NCBI RefSeq assembly: GCF_021390175.1
Contig: NZ_CP090004.1
Span: 2,294,001 to 2,358,000, forward strand
Direction: 5' to 3'
Source: Flagellimonas sp. HMM57
GTDB taxonomy: Bacteria > Bacteroidota > Bacteroidia > Flavobacteriales > Flavobacteriaceae
DNA length: 64,000 bases
Part shown: positions 20,519-29,875 of the stretch, one piece after another
How positions within the stretch are numbered: the first letter of the stretch is position 1
Layout of the letters: every line of letters starts with the position of its first letter
Position numbers and translations under genes: made by a program
Notes under the pieces: generated by a model
Databases searched by the model: none
What the model was told of the DNA's origin: nothing
The model's input: the letters and a program-made list of their open reading frames with translations, nothing else

Positions 20519-21256
20519 TCAATGCCGTTTATTTTTTGTTGTATTTCGTCTGTCTAAGATCATTTCATTAATTACATCCTGAATAACTTCATCTTCTCCA
20601 TAAGGTGATGATACGAACAAATAGTTATATCCTTTTCCGAAGATAATATAATGATTAAGTCTTGTTTTTCCATTTTTAACAAGAAATTTAAGTGCTTTTT
20701 TATTCCCTATTTCTACTTCTTCAATTCCTCCAACCAATTTGTATGGTGGATGTCTATTTATGTAAAGTTCTATCTCCTCCAACAATTTTCTTTTTGAGTC
20801 TTTTGGAAGAATGTATAATGAAGAGAGATGGAAATGATAAGAGAAAAAATTTGAAAGGGATGCATAGATCTTTACATTCGAGGAATCTTTACTTTTATTA
20901 ACCAAGGGTCTAGAATCATTTTCGATATCTAAAACTTCATCTCCTAACATTTGAATTGGTTCAAAATACCCACTATCTATCGGAGGCATATTTTCTGAAA
21001 TAAGATGTTGCGAATGGGATGCTATTATTCTTCGATTTTTATTAAAACGTATTATTTCATAAGCCTTATAAAAATAGCCTTTGGCTTCTTCAAAATCATT
21101 CTTGATAATTTCAATGGAACCTTTGAAATAAATATTTACCCCATATTCACTATAACTACTTTTTGGAATAGAATCACCCTTCATTTGTTTTTGTGCGTAT
21201 CCGTTATTAGTAATTACAGAGACAAGTGCTACAACATATAAAATATGATGCTTCAT
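20519..21256 (-). CDS. Hypothetical secreted protein
   Basis: A 245-residue protein I do not recognise. It begins with a signal peptide (MKHHILYVVALVSVITNNGYAQ) from ATG 21256; the frame also includes a TTG at 21259. The middle is polar, and the C-terminal 70 residues alternate hydrophobic and polar residues (LKFLVKNGKTRLNHYIIFGK), suggesting a small beta-rich domain. It is the first gene of a pair with 20046-20471. A repeat copy (B) lies upstream of it, so the pair may be an acquired unit. Confidence 0.6.
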   Translation of the reverse strand: MKHHILYVVALVSVITNNGYAQKQMKGDSIPKSSYSEYGVNIYFKGSIEIIKNDFEEAKGYFYKAYEIIRFNKNRRIIASHSQHLISENMPPIDSGYFEPIQMLGDEVLDIENDSRPLVNKSKDSSNVKIYASLSNFFSYHFHLSSLYILPKDSKRKLLEEIELYINRHPPYKLVGGIEEVEIGNKKALKFLVKNGKTRLNHYIIFGKGYNYLFVSSPYGEDEVIQDVINEMILDRRNTTKNKRH

Positions 21257-21627
21257 CAAATAATTGTTTATGAGATAAAACTTTTAAGGATAAGAATTTG
21301 TTTTAATAATTTATATCCAACGATAAGTGAAGTTCGGGAAATTTTTAATGTAAAACAGCACTGAATCGATAAATATACCTTTTTGGATTGATGAATGATT
21401 TTTAACCTGAATTAGGCAGACTTATTTCAGTGTTTCCAGAATTTTTTAATGGGAAAAAGGATTTATTTTAATGGCACTTATCGTTTGGTATATGAAAAGT
21501 AGGCAATTTCAAAGTACTAAACTTTCGGTTGAGCACAAAGTTTGATATAAGCCAAAAACCCTAATCTTACTACTATTAGCCCTATTTTTTATACATATTG
21601 TTGTATGGCGTTACTTGTTTTTTAAAG
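21257..21627. other. Intergenic stretch holding a repeat element, no gene
   Basis: 371 bases between an unknown secreted protein and a beta-barrel gene. Most of it is the repeat element annotated at 21294-21493. The remaining bases up to 21627 show no frame with coding character and no clear terminator. Confidence 0.6.
21294..21493 (+). repeat. Interspersed repeat, copy B, bounded by inverted ends
   Basis: The left half matches copy A (21294-21334) and copy C (21325-21393). The stretch is bounded by imperfect inverted ends: ATATCCAACGATAAGTG near 21313-21329 and CACTTATCGTTTGGTATAT near 21475-21493. Two direct near-repeats lie inside, GAAATTTTTAATG and GAATTTTTTAATG. No transposase is encoded, so a MITE-like or attC-like element is the best description. 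Confidence 0.7.
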
Positions 21628-22344
21628 TCAGAATAAAAAACGCCACGTGAAATGTGTTGGGTAAATCTCAGATGAGCCATCTTTAAATAAGGATATGGGT
21701 TGATACATAAATCCAAGGGTAGACGCATTGAGTAAATCAAATCGTTTAAAAAACTGACCTTTGAACCCTATCATTAGTTCCAACTGTACAGCAGTCTGAT
21801 TCGTGAAATCAGCCAGTGAAACTATTTCGTCCTCCCCGTTACTTCGATAATAATAAGTTGTTCCTAAACTTTCAGGGCCAATAAAATCCAAAGATTGAAT
21901 AAACCTAATTCCACTTTGAACGAACATGTTCTTCGAATCAGCGTAATTGTTATCTAGAAAGTAAAATCGTCCCTGTATTGGAATAGCAATATTACATTGT
22001 CTAATGCCCGTATATTTTTTGTCAAGACCTGCTTGAACGATATTTAAAGTAGATGATAATTCAAGGTCGCCATCAAAATTGTATGAAACCTGTTCAAGCT
22101 CCAATCCAACAACTAATGAAAATCGCTTGTGAAGTGCTCTTTCGTACATAGTTCCCAATTGTAAGTTCGTACTTCCCGAAAAGTAAATGTCAGAAGGAAA
22201 TTGACCTAGCATTGAAGAACCAGCTCCGAAGCTAATATACAAATTACTGTGTTTTTGAAATCCATCAGCATTCTCTTGCGCAATCATCTCTCTACCTATG
22301 GCTATGAGTATCAAAACCAATAATTTTTTTAAATGACATTTCAT
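21628..22344 (-). CDS. Outer-membrane beta-barrel-like protein, unknown function
   Basis: A 238-residue protein with an N-terminal signal sequence (KKLLVLILIAIGREMIAQ). The rest alternates polar and aromatic residues with GAGSSMLGQF, GTMYERALHKRFSLVVGLEL and a C-terminal phenylalanine (FTWRFLF), which fits an eight-strand-like barrel of the PorT/OmpA-like kind. No specific family is recognised. It lies 59 bases after the Crp/Fnr gene in the same direction, so the regulator and the barrel may form one operon. Confidence 0.6.
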   Translation of the reverse strand: MKCHLKKLLVLILIAIGREMIAQENADGFQKHSNLYISFGAGSSMLGQFPSDIYFSGSTNLQLGTMYERALHKRFSLVVGLELEQVSYNFDGDLELSSTLNIVQAGLDKKYTGIRQCNIAIPIQGRFYFLDNNYADSKNMFVQSGIRFIQSLDFIGPESLGTTYYYRSNGEDEIVSLADFTNQTAVQLELMIGFKGQFFKRFDLLNASTLGFMYQPISLFKDGSSEIYPTHFTWRFLF

Positions 22345-22403
22345 ACCCCCTCGTTTTATATCGCAAAGGTATTTGGCGGAGTTAATTGAAAAAATAACTT
22401 GGG

Positions 22404-23018
22404 TTAAGTTCGTTTCCTATTCGTATGGATTCTTCGTTTTATTCTGCTCAATGATTCTGGCTTTACTTGTAGATAGGTAGCAAGGTACTTTTGTGGAATA
22501 CGGTTTATATATTCAGGATATTGAGATAGTAGGTCAAGATAAAGTTCTTCTGGAGTGAGTGTTAGAAGCATGAGCTCACGCTGTTCCCTCCACATATAGT
22601 AGCCTTCGGTTGTTAACCTTCCAATACGTTCCCCGATGGCTGAGCCCTTGTAGAGTTCTTGTAAATTGTCATAATGTAGACTTACTAAACTAACGGCCTC
22701 AATAGCTTCTATGAAAATACGGGATGGTTGCCTCGAAAGAAAAGAAGCATAAGAATTGCTCAATTCGTTTTCAAACGCAAATTCAAAGCTTACTTCATCA
22801 TCTCCTTTCATTATAAAATGTCGGACACAACCTGAAGCGACAGCTGAAAGATAGTTTTCAACCTCGCCCTCCTTGATAATAAATTCACCTTTTTTAAAGT
22901 GTCTAAGGTTCAAGAACGGTTTTATATAAGTCCAACTTTCAGTATTTATTTGAGCACTTTCTTCAAGGGCTGACCTGAATGCCTGATATAGATTTTTCTC
23001 AGTTAAATAATGATTCAT
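22404..23018 (-). CDS. Crp/Fnr-family transcriptional regulator
   Basis: A 204-residue regulator with a cyclic-nucleotide-binding beta-roll in the N-terminal 115 residues (FKKGEFIIKEGEVENYLSAV) and a C-terminal helix-turn-helix (RIPQKYLATYLQVKPESLSR, about 174-193). This is the short Crp/Fnr type common in Bacteroidota, often without demonstrated cAMP binding. The gene precedes a beta-barrel protein and may control it. Repeat copy C lies about 100 bases upstream of its start. The effector is unknown. Confidence 0.88.
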   Translation of the reverse strand: MNHYLTEKNLYQAFRSALEESAQINTESWTYIKPFLNLRHFKKGEFIIKEGEVENYLSAVASGCVRHFIMKGDDEVSFEFAFENELSNSYASFLSRQPSRIFIEAIEAVSLVSLHYDNLQELYKGSAIGERIGRLTTEGYYMWREQRELMLLTLTPEELYLDLLSQYPEYINRIPQKYLATYLQVKPESLSRIKRRIHTNRKRT

Positions 23019-23118
23019 TGCAAATTAAAGATATAGTTCAGTTCTACTGAGAATGCGATATTACTTTAAGTATATAAATTCGTTCTACTAACTATATTGA
23101 AATAAGTTCAACATAGGC

Positions 23119-23187
23119 AAGTGAAGTTCGGGAAATTTTTTAATGTAAAACAGCGCTGAATTGATAAATATGCCTTTTGGATTGATG
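23119..23187 (+). repeat. Interspersed repeat, copy C
   Basis: About 69 bases nearly identical to 21325-21393 of copy B, beginning AAGTGAAGTTCGGGAAATTT and ending TTGGATTGATG, with only a handful of substitutions and a one-base length change in the T run. It lies between the divergent Crp/Fnr and DUF1343 genes. Confidence 0.8.
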
Positions 23188-23236
23188 CTTAGGATTATTG
23201 ACTAAATAACGTACCTTACCCTTTAAACACATTACA

Positions 23237-24424
23237 ATGGCAAAAGTAGCGGTCGGTCTTGAAGTTCTTGCAAAGGATATCAACCTGCAAAAACAGTTTA
23301 TGGGCAACGTGGCCTTGCTTTGCCATAATGCTTCCATAGACAGTTCGTGCCATCATGCTTCTTACGTTTTCAAATCTATTTTTGGACATCGGTTTAAAAA
23401 ACTTTTTGGTCCGCAGCACGGTTTTTCTACGGATGCTCAAGATAATATGATCGAGACGGACCATTCCATTCATCCGTATTTTAATATTCCCATTTACTCC
23501 CTCTACTCCGAAACCCGGGTGCCAACCGATGAAATGTTGGAGGGAATAGATCATTTTTTTGTAGATCTTCAAGATATTGGTTGTCGCATGTATACCTATG
23601 TCTACACCTTGACATTGTTGTTGGAAAAGTGTGCAACCAAGGATATCGAAGTCATTATTTTAGATCGTCCCAATCCCATTAATGGCAATACATTGGAAGG
23701 TAATATTTTGGATACTGAATTTGCCTCTTTCATAGGTAGACACCCTATGCCGGTAAGACATGGACTCACCATTGGGGAACTTGGATTGCTTCATCAGAAA
23801 TTATGGGCCAGAGCGGCGGCGAACGTTAGGGTGATACACATGAAAGCTTGGGAAAGAGAGATGTATTTTACGGATACCGGACTGCCATGGGCGTTGCCCT
23901 CACCAAATATCGCCCGCGCCGAAAGTTGTCTTGTTTTCCCATCAACGGTGATGTTCGAAGGTACCTATTTAAGCGAAGGACGAGGTACCACCCAACCGTT
24001 GGAGATTGTGGGGCATCCTAAAATTGAACCCTTTTTGCTCTTTTCAAATCATCTAGAAAAAACAATAAAAGGTTTTGGACTGAAAGGTTTTGCCATTAGA
24101 CCGATACTTTTTCTGCCGACCTTCCATAAATTTAAGGATAAGGTCTGTGGGGGTTTTCAAATCCATGTTACGGATAGGGAAACGTTTCAACCTTGGAGAA
24201 CGGGACAATTATTAATGCGGGAACTTTTTTATCATATGGAAGCTGATTTTAAATGGTTGGAACCTCCTTATGAATACATTCATCACTTGGAACCCATCGA
24301 TATACTTAATGGGACCGATACGCTTAAGCATTGGGTGGAAAAAAGAGGTACGCTCGAAGAACTTGAAGCCATGGAACATCTTGAGGCCTATAAAGAGCAA
24401 CAACGGTCAATCGCTCTATATTGA
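23237..24424 (+). CDS. DUF1343 / exo-beta-N-acetylmuramidase NamZ-like protein
   Basis: A 395-residue protein of the DUF1343 family, members of which (NamZ, glycoside hydrolase family GH171) release N-acetylmuramic acid from peptidoglycan fragments. Recognisable family segments are FGPQHGFSTDAQDNMIETD, PIYSLYSE, DHFFVDLQDIGCRMYTYVYT, DRPNPINGN, EGRGTTQPLEIVGHP and the C-terminal region. No signal peptide is seen from ATG 23237, so the protein may act in the cytoplasm on recycled wall fragments, unless the start lies elsewhere. The gene converges on the M1 peptidase. Function is inferred from the family. Confidence 0.87.
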   Translation: MAKVAVGLEVLAKDINLQKQFMGNVALLCHNASIDSSCHHASYVFKSIFGHRFKKLFGPQHGFSTDAQDNMIETDHSIHPYFNIPIYSLYSETRVPTDEMLEGIDHFFVDLQDIGCRMYTYVYTLTLLLEKCATKDIEVIILDRPNPINGNTLEGNILDTEFASFIGRHPMPVRHGLTIGELGLLHQKLWARAAANVRVIHMKAWEREMYFTDTGLPWALPSPNIARAESCLVFPSTVMFEGTYLSEGRGTTQPLEIVGHPKIEPFLLFSNHLEKTIKGFGLKGFAIRPILFLPTFHKFKDKVCGGFQIHVTDRETFQPWRTGQLLMRELFYHMEADFKWLEPPYEYIHHLEPIDILNGTDTLKHWVEKRGTLEELEAMEHLEAYKEQQRSIALY

Positions 24425-24499
24425 AAATTATCTCACAAAGTGCACCCCCTTTCACCACGATGACTCGACACAATACCTTCAATATAATTTCCTTAAGAG

Positions 24500-26098
24500 T
24501 TACTTTTCCTCAAATAAAAGTTTAAGATATGGGTCTAGATGAATTGCAGTGGGACGAGAATCAACAGCAATTTCAAAGGAAGACTTTTTATCGCTTACTT
24601 GAACTGTTGAAATGAAGGACTTCCTCTTTTCCATGATTTCGATTTCCAGCGGAAAGTCAAAAACATGATGGTTTTGGGTTTGCTCAAGATGCACTAAAAC
24701 TTTACCGTTTGTATAGGACCAATCCCATTCAATCGAAGGATAACCTTTAGTAAAAATCCATTGTTGGAAGAATTCTTCGAGCTTTACACCAGATGCATCT
24801 TCCATGGATTTTCTAAAATCGGAAGTCATGACATTGGAATTTCTATATGTTTTGTAATAGGCCCGTATGCCTTTCCAAAATACTTCGTCACCCAATTTAT
24901 AGCGAAGCATGTTGAGCACCCAACCTGCTTTTTGGTACGTATTGGTGCTTAATACCTTCATGGGGTCTTTAATACTGAGGTCTACGATAGGTGATGGATT
25001 CTCTTGATAGTAATCTATAATTTGCTTCCTGTCAAGAGCAAGTTCTTCCTTCCTTTTGGTATCCCCATACACACTTTCCTGATAAAGAATGGCAAAATAG
25101 GTGGCAAAGCCCTCGCTAAGCCATACATGGTTCCAATCATTTTCAGTGGCTGAATTCCCGAACCATTGATGCGCAATTTCATGGGCAATCAGTCCTTCAA
25201 CTTCGTTCTTTCCAGTGACCGAATTTTCAAAATAGGCAATGGTGCCCGCATTTTCCAATCCGCCCCACTGGGTCTTGGCTTGCATATTGGCCAACTTGGC
25301 GTAGGAATATGGGCCTATGTTGTTTATAAAATATTTTATGACATTTGTAGTTACACCATAATCTGAAAACCCGTCCAGACGATTTTCTGGGTATACCCAG
25401 GCAGATATGGGAATATCATCTACCTCGCCAAGTATTTTGCTTGCAAATTTGGTAACACCAATGGTCACTACCTTCATAGCAACTGGTGCAGGTTCTTTGT
25501 AGGTTGTTAATTTGTAGCCATTGCCCAAATTGCTTTCTTCTATTTTTTCTCCCGTGGCCACTACATCATAATGGTCGGGTGCCGTAATCCTGAACTCAAT
25601 GGATGCCTTATCGGATGGATGGTCAACACAAGGCAGCCAATGCCGGGCTAGATTTGGCCAGTTGTCACCAAAAAAGGAACGTTGTCCAAATTTTGTGGTG
25701 TCTATGACCAGACCCCGCTCTGGAATTCCCTGATACTTTACTTTGAACGTTCTTGTCTTGGATTCCGAAGGCGTAGGTGTAATCGTAATTTTATTGTTTT
25801 TGAACGTATACTTTGTGGGAACATCACCTTCGAGAACGCCCTTCAGCTCCATGCCATAGCGACTTGCTTTTTTAATAAGGTCTATGCTAAATTCGTTGAC
25901 TTCATTTTTAAAATCTACAGTAAACGCTGCTTCTCCAATAATGCTATCGTTCTCATCATTTAACGTAAGATTGAAAATATACCCTTGAACATCGGCGGAC
26001 GAATTTCTTTGGTACGTATCCTGTGCTATTGTGAAAAAAGGAAATGTAAAAATTAGAATATACAGCAGCTGAAATGGCATTAAAGACGTACTTCTCAT
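24500..26098 (-). CDS. M1-family zinc aminopeptidase, secreted
   Basis: A 532-residue metallopeptidase with an N-terminal signal peptide (LMPFQLLYILIFTFPFFTIAQ). The zinc site HEIAHQWFGN with the third ligand Glu in WLSEGFATYF is intact, and the substrate N-terminus motif reads WGGLENAGTIAYF (the GxMEN variant). It removes N-terminal residues from peptides in the periplasm or outside. It is shorter than four-domain M1 enzymes because the C-terminal helical domain is missing, as in many bacterial M1 proteins of this size. The gene converges on the DUF1343 gene. Confidence 0.93.
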   Translation of the reverse strand: MRSTSLMPFQLLYILIFTFPFFTIAQDTYQRNSSADVQGYIFNLTLNDENDSIIGEAAFTVDFKNEVNEFSIDLIKKASRYGMELKGVLEGDVPTKYTFKNNKITITPTPSESKTRTFKVKYQGIPERGLVIDTTKFGQRSFFGDNWPNLARHWLPCVDHPSDKASIEFRITAPDHYDVVATGEKIEESNLGNGYKLTTYKEPAPVAMKVVTIGVTKFASKILGEVDDIPISAWVYPENRLDGFSDYGVTTNVIKYFINNIGPYSYAKLANMQAKTQWGGLENAGTIAYFENSVTGKNEVEGLIAHEIAHQWFGNSATENDWNHVWLSEGFATYFAILYQESVYGDTKRKEELALDRKQIIDYYQENPSPIVDLSIKDPMKVLSTNTYQKAGWVLNMLRYKLGDEVFWKGIRAYYKTYRNSNVMTSDFRKSMEDASGVKLEEFFQQWIFTKGYPSIEWDWSYTNGKVLVHLEQTQNHHVFDFPLEIEIMEKRKSFISTVQVSDKKSSFEIAVDSRPTAIHLDPYLKLLFEEK

Positions 26099-26371
26099 TT
26101 TAAAATTTTATACAGACGCAAACCTGACCCGAAGATACTTTATTAAAAGCTATTCACATTCGGTTACTAAAAATTATGAGATAAGGAAAATGAAGAATAA
26201 GGATGTCTGTTTTGATTGGTTTCCTGAAAGTTGAAAAGTTTTGTTTTTTTGAATAGCTGTTTACCGTGAAGGAAAGAATCATTTTACACATTTCATCCGA
26301 GCATAAATTTCTTAAACCGCTGAAAGGTAGTCGAATCAGTCATAATTGCGGTTGTCCATTATTGCCACACG

Positions 26372-26905
26372 TTACTTTTCAATTTCATATAGTACGCATT
26401 TTTCCAATTCTTTAAATTCAGAAAGTAAGGGATGATTAAAATTTCTGGTTTTTTTCATTCCGATTTTTTTCATCACTTTTTCTGATTTATGATTTGTGTC
26501 TGGGCAGATTGACTTAATATTATTTAAACCAATTTCGTTAAAGGCGAATTCAATACATCTCTTCGCACCTTCTGTCGCAAAACCTTTTCCCCATTCAGTT
26601 TGGGCTAATCTCCATCCGATATCTACGCAGGGTGTAAAATCAGACTCAAAAGTCTGTTCGGCAATTCCTATAAAGCCAATGAATTCATTATTATCGAGTT
26701 TATCAACAGCAAAATAGCAGAATTTATTTTTAGAAAATTGAATTTTCATTCTGTCAATGAATTCATCTGTCTGTTTTTGTGATTGAATGGCTGGGAAATG
26801 TTCCATCACTTTGGCATTAGAGTTAATCATTCCCATTTTAGATTTGTCAATTTCAGTCCAATTTCTAAATCCTAGTCTTTCAGACTTGAAAACATAATTT
26901 TCCAT
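26372..26905 (-). CDS. GNAT acetyltransferase, RimJ/RimL type
   Basis: A 177-residue acyl-CoA N-acetyltransferase. The N-terminus (SERLGFRNWTEID) and the acetyl-CoA region (DIGWRLAQTEWGKGFATEGA) are typical of RimJ/RimL-like enzymes, and NIKSICPDTNHKSEKVMKKI is the usual motif B. Such proteins acetylate protein N-termini or small amines; the substrate here is unknown. It is isolated between non-coding gaps with repeat copy D upstream of its start, so it looks like an accessory gene. Confidence 0.88.
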   Translation of the reverse strand: MENYVFKSERLGFRNWTEIDKSKMGMINSNAKVMEHFPAIQSQKQTDEFIDRMKIQFSKNKFCYFAVDKLDNNEFIGFIGIAEQTFESDFTPCVDIGWRLAQTEWGKGFATEGAKRCIEFAFNEIGLNNIKSICPDTNHKSEKVMKKIGMKKTRNFNHPLLSEFKELEKCVLYEIEK

Positions 26906-26935
26906 TCAATTCTTTCTAATGTATGGTAACGAATA

Positions 26936-27015
26936 ATATAAAATATCGTTTCAATAAATTATATCGACTGATACTGAAACTACTTCGGCACGAGTAAGTG
27001 AAGTTCGGAAAACTT
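26936..27015 (+). repeat. Interspersed repeat, copy D (diverged)
   Basis: Contains TCAATAAATTATATCG, similar to the left part of copy B, and after an insertion GTAAGTGAAGTTCGGAAAA, similar to the core of copies B and C. It lies between the GNAT start at 26905 and the end of argH. It is the most diverged copy accepted. Confidence 0.5.
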
Positions 27016-27097
27016 CAAATACCAACCAAGCACAATATCATGGAGATGTTTTTTTAATCGATAACTTATAACTCAAACATTAAAAATGAAATAGGAT

Positions 27098-28384
27098 TTA
27101 TAGACTAAACACTTTTTCCATTTTGGCCTGAATCTCCTCTAAACACAAATTCCCTAAACTTCCCTCATGGGTATGGTGTATGTCTTTTTTGGGTTGAAAA
27201 GTTCCGGCCTCAATTTCAGCGCCCATTTTTTTATAGGCATCCCTAAAGGGCATTCCATTTTTGACCAACTCGTTCAAGGTATCCACGCTAAAGAGGTAAT
27301 TGTATTTTGGGTCATCGAGAATTTTGTCATTGACCTTGACTTCTTTTAGACTAAAGTGCATCAACTCCAAACATGCCTTAATATCTTGAATAGCGGGCAC
27401 TATAACCTCTTTGACCAATTGAAGGTCTCTGTGATAACCACTTGGCAGGTTATTCGTAATAAGAACAAGTTGATTGGGCACTGCCTGGATCTTATTGCAT
27501 TTGGCCCGGATCAGTTCAAAAACATCTGGATTCTTTTTGTGCGGCATAATACTGCTTCCCGTAGTCAGTTCATCCGGAAATGAAATGAAATCAAAATTTT
27601 GGCTCATATACAGACAGATGTCCATAGCCAGTTTGGAAAGTGTTGAAGCGATACTTGAAATACCGAATCCTGTCGCTTTTTCCACTTTTCCACGACCCAT
27701 TTGGGCAGCAACTACATTGTATTTCATGGTTGCAAACCTCATTTCTTTAGTGGTACTTGTTCTGTCCACAGGAAAAGAACTGCCATAGCCCGCAGCGCTC
27801 CCCAGCGGATTCTGGTCGGCTATTTTATAAGCAGCATCAACAAAAAATAAGTCATCAATTAGGCTTTCGGCATACGCTGAAAACCACAGCCCAAAAGAAG
27901 AGGGCATGGCAATTTGTAAGTGTGTATACCCTGGAAGTAAGATAGCTTTATGCTTATCAGCTAAACCTAACAAAAGCTCAAAAAGGTTTTTCACCCCTAA
28001 CTTTATTTCTGCTAACTCATTTTTTAGATAGAGTTGCATGGCTACCAAAACTTGGTCGTTTCGCGATCTGGCGGTATGGATTTTTTTACCGGTATCCCCA
28101 AGTTTTTCGATGAGCAGGAACTCAATTTTGGAATGCATATCCTCAAAAGTGTCCTCTATGGTAAAAGTGCCCTCCTCAATGGTTTTTGCGATACCATCCA
28201 ATTCCCTGACCAAATCTTCTGATTCGTCTTTGTTGATCAAAGCTACTTCACCTAACATTTTTGCGTGTGCCTTAGAGGCGATTACGTCATACTTTGCCAG
28301 TAGCAAATCCAATTCCCTATCATTGCCTACCGTAAAATGGTCTATTTTTTGGTCTGTACTGAATCCTTTGTCCCAGAGTTTCAT
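27098..28384 (-). CDS. argH: Argininosuccinate lyase
   Basis: Cleaves argininosuccinate to arginine and fumarate, the last step of arginine synthesis. The 428-residue protein carries the fumarase/aspartase-superfamily signature GSSIMPHKKNPD and the ArgH segments ARSRNDQV and LPGYTHLQIAMPSSFG, and begins MKLWDKGFSTDQKIDHFTVG. It is the last gene of the minus-strand arginine operon; its start overlaps the stop of the ACT-domain gene (ATGA). The gene is full length. Confidence 0.97.
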   Translation of the reverse strand: MKLWDKGFSTDQKIDHFTVGNDRELDLLLAKYDVIASKAHAKMLGEVALINKDESEDLVRELDGIAKTIEEGTFTIEDTFEDMHSKIEFLLIEKLGDTGKKIHTARSRNDQVLVAMQLYLKNELAEIKLGVKNLFELLLGLADKHKAILLPGYTHLQIAMPSSFGLWFSAYAESLIDDLFFVDAAYKIADQNPLGSAAGYGSSFPVDRTSTTKEMRFATMKYNVVAAQMGRGKVEKATGFGISSIASTLSKLAMDICLYMSQNFDFISFPDELTTGSSIMPHKKNPDVFELIRAKCNKIQAVPNQLVLITNNLPSGYHRDLQLVKEVIVPAIQDIKACLELMHFSLKEVKVNDKILDDPKYNYLFSVDTLNELVKNGMPFRDAYKKMGAEIEAGTFQPKKDIHHTHEGSLGNLCLEEIQAKMEKVFSL

Positions 28385-28791
28385 TTCTTCAGATTATAAG
28401 CGTTAGTTAATTTAAGCAGAACCTTTATGGCCTTTTCTGCATCTTTTTCTTCTACGAAGATATGGTCATGATAGTAAGCAGCAATTACATTACAACTAAT
28501 TTTATCATTTGCCAGTGCTGTTGAAATTGCTGAAGTAAGCCCAATGGCGTGAAGAGCGGAATGAACGGTTAGCGTGATGCAGGAAGCTACAAAATCATAA
28601 GTTAGATTTGAACGGTCAGCATGCTCTTTTTTTAAAACAAGGGTTACTCCTTCATCTTCCTTGAAAGTTCCATGAACAATAGAAAAATCTATCTCATAAG
28701 AATGGGGTACGGTTACGAACACATACCTATTCTTGTGAAGGACAGGTTCCATATTGGATAAAAGTTTGGACAGATTTGTTTCTCCCGACAT
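28381..28791 (-). CDS. ACT domain-containing protein
   Basis: A 136-residue cytoplasmic protein with tandem ACT-like folds; it resembles the small stand-alone ACT proteins grouped as COG3602 (N-terminus MSGETNLSKLLSNMEPVL). ACT domains bind amino acids and regulate enzymes. It is wedged between argE-like and argH with an ATGA overlap with argH, which suggests sensing of arginine or an intermediate, but this is inference only. No catalytic motif is present. Confidence 0.82.
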   Translation of the reverse strand: MSGETNLSKLLSNMEPVLHKNRYVFVTVPHSYEIDFSIVHGTFKEDEGVTLVLKKEHADRSNLTYDFVASCITLTVHSALHAIGLTSAISTALANDKISCNVIAAYYHDHIFVEEKDAEKAIKVLLKLTNAYNLKK

Positions 28792-28801
28792 TCCTAAACT
28801 T

Positions 28802-29875
28802 TTAATTGCTTAAAAACCCTTTCAAAATCTTGATATACACATCTATGCCTTTCTCGATTTCATCTAGATAAATAAACTCATCTGCGGAATGCGAACGTGT
28901 GCTATCACCAGGTCCCAGTTTAACAGATTGGCAACTTAAGGCCGCTTGATCTGAAAGTGTGGGTGAGCCATAGGTTTTTCTACCAAGTGCAAGTCCGCTT
29001 TGTACCAAATCATGGTCTGGGTCAATTGCCGAGGAATTCAATCGTAACGAACGCGGGGTAATTTTACAAGGCGCTTCATTTTGAAGCATCTCCGCTATTT
29101 CCTCGTTGGAATAACGGTCATTTACCCGAACATCGATTACCAAATCGACCTGTGCGGGTACCACATTGTGCTGACTTCCGGCATTGATTTGCGTCACGGT
29201 CATTTTTACTTCGCCCAAGGCATCGGAAGTTTTATCGAATGTATATTTTTTGAACCACTCAAGAACCTCGATAGTGTTGTAAATGGAATTGTTATCATTT
29301 GGATGCGCCGCATGTGATGGTGTTCCTTCCACAACAGCATCAAAAACGACCAATCCCTTTTCAGCTATGGCCAGATTCATTAGGGTAGGCTCTCCAACAA
29401 CGGCTACATCTATTTCTGGAAGCATGGGCAATAGGCCTCTTAAGCTTCGTTCCCCAGCATTTTCTTCTTCTGCAGTAGCTGCAATAATTATATTGTGACT
29501 TAGATCTTCATGATTATAAAAATGCGTAAAAGTGGCTAAAAGCGAGACCAAACAACCTCCTGCATCATTGCTTCCCAAGCCAAATAGTTTTCCATCTTCA
29601 ATGTGTGGGTCAAAGGGGTCCTTGGTATAGGCACTATTGGGTTTAACGGTGTCGTGATGGGAATTTAAAAGCAGTGTGGGTTTGTTTTCGTCAAAGTATT
29701 TGTTGAAGGCATACACGTTGTTGAACTGTCGCTCCGTTTTAATTCCGAAGTTGGCCAACCATTTTTGAATGACATCTGCTGTTTCATCCTCTTCTTCAGA
29801 AAATGAACGAATGGCAATCAGCTCTTTCAGAAGTTGGATTGCTTTTTGGGTTAGTTCCGTTTGATGTACTTTCAT
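28802..29875 (-). CDS. argE: M20-family N-acyl-ornithine deacylase (ArgE-like)
   Basis: A 357-residue zinc amidohydrolase that removes the acetyl or succinyl group from N2-acylated ornithine or citrulline. Metal ligands sit in LLNSHHDTVKP, GLGSNDAGG, and ATAEEENAGERS. It overlaps argB by ATGA and precedes the ACT gene. Because this operon encodes an argF'-like carbamoyltransferase, the substrate is probably N-acetyl- or N-succinyl-citrulline rather than ornithine. The acyl group cannot be settled by eye. Confidence 0.9.
   Translation of the reverse strand: MKVHQTELTQKAIQLLKELIAIRSFSEEEDETADVIQKWLANFGIKTERQFNNVYAFNKYFDENKPTLLLNSHHDTVKPNSAYTKDPFDPHIEDGKLFGLGSNDAGGCLVSLLATFTHFYNHEDLSHNIIIAATAEEENAGERSLRGLLPMLPEIDVAVVGEPTLMNLAIAEKGLVVFDAVVEGTPSHAAHPNDNNSIYNTIEVLEWFKKYTFDKTSDALGEVKMTVTQINAGSQHNVVPAQVDLVIDVRVNDRYSNEEIAEMLQNEAPCKITPRSLRLNSSAIDPDHDLVQSGLALGRKTYGSPTLSDQAALSCQSVKLGPGDSTRSHSADEFIYLDEIEKGIDVYIKILKGFLSN

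Noticed and set aside
21294..21493. Complete insertion sequence
   Set aside because: Inverted ends are present but there is no transposase and no clear target-site duplication.
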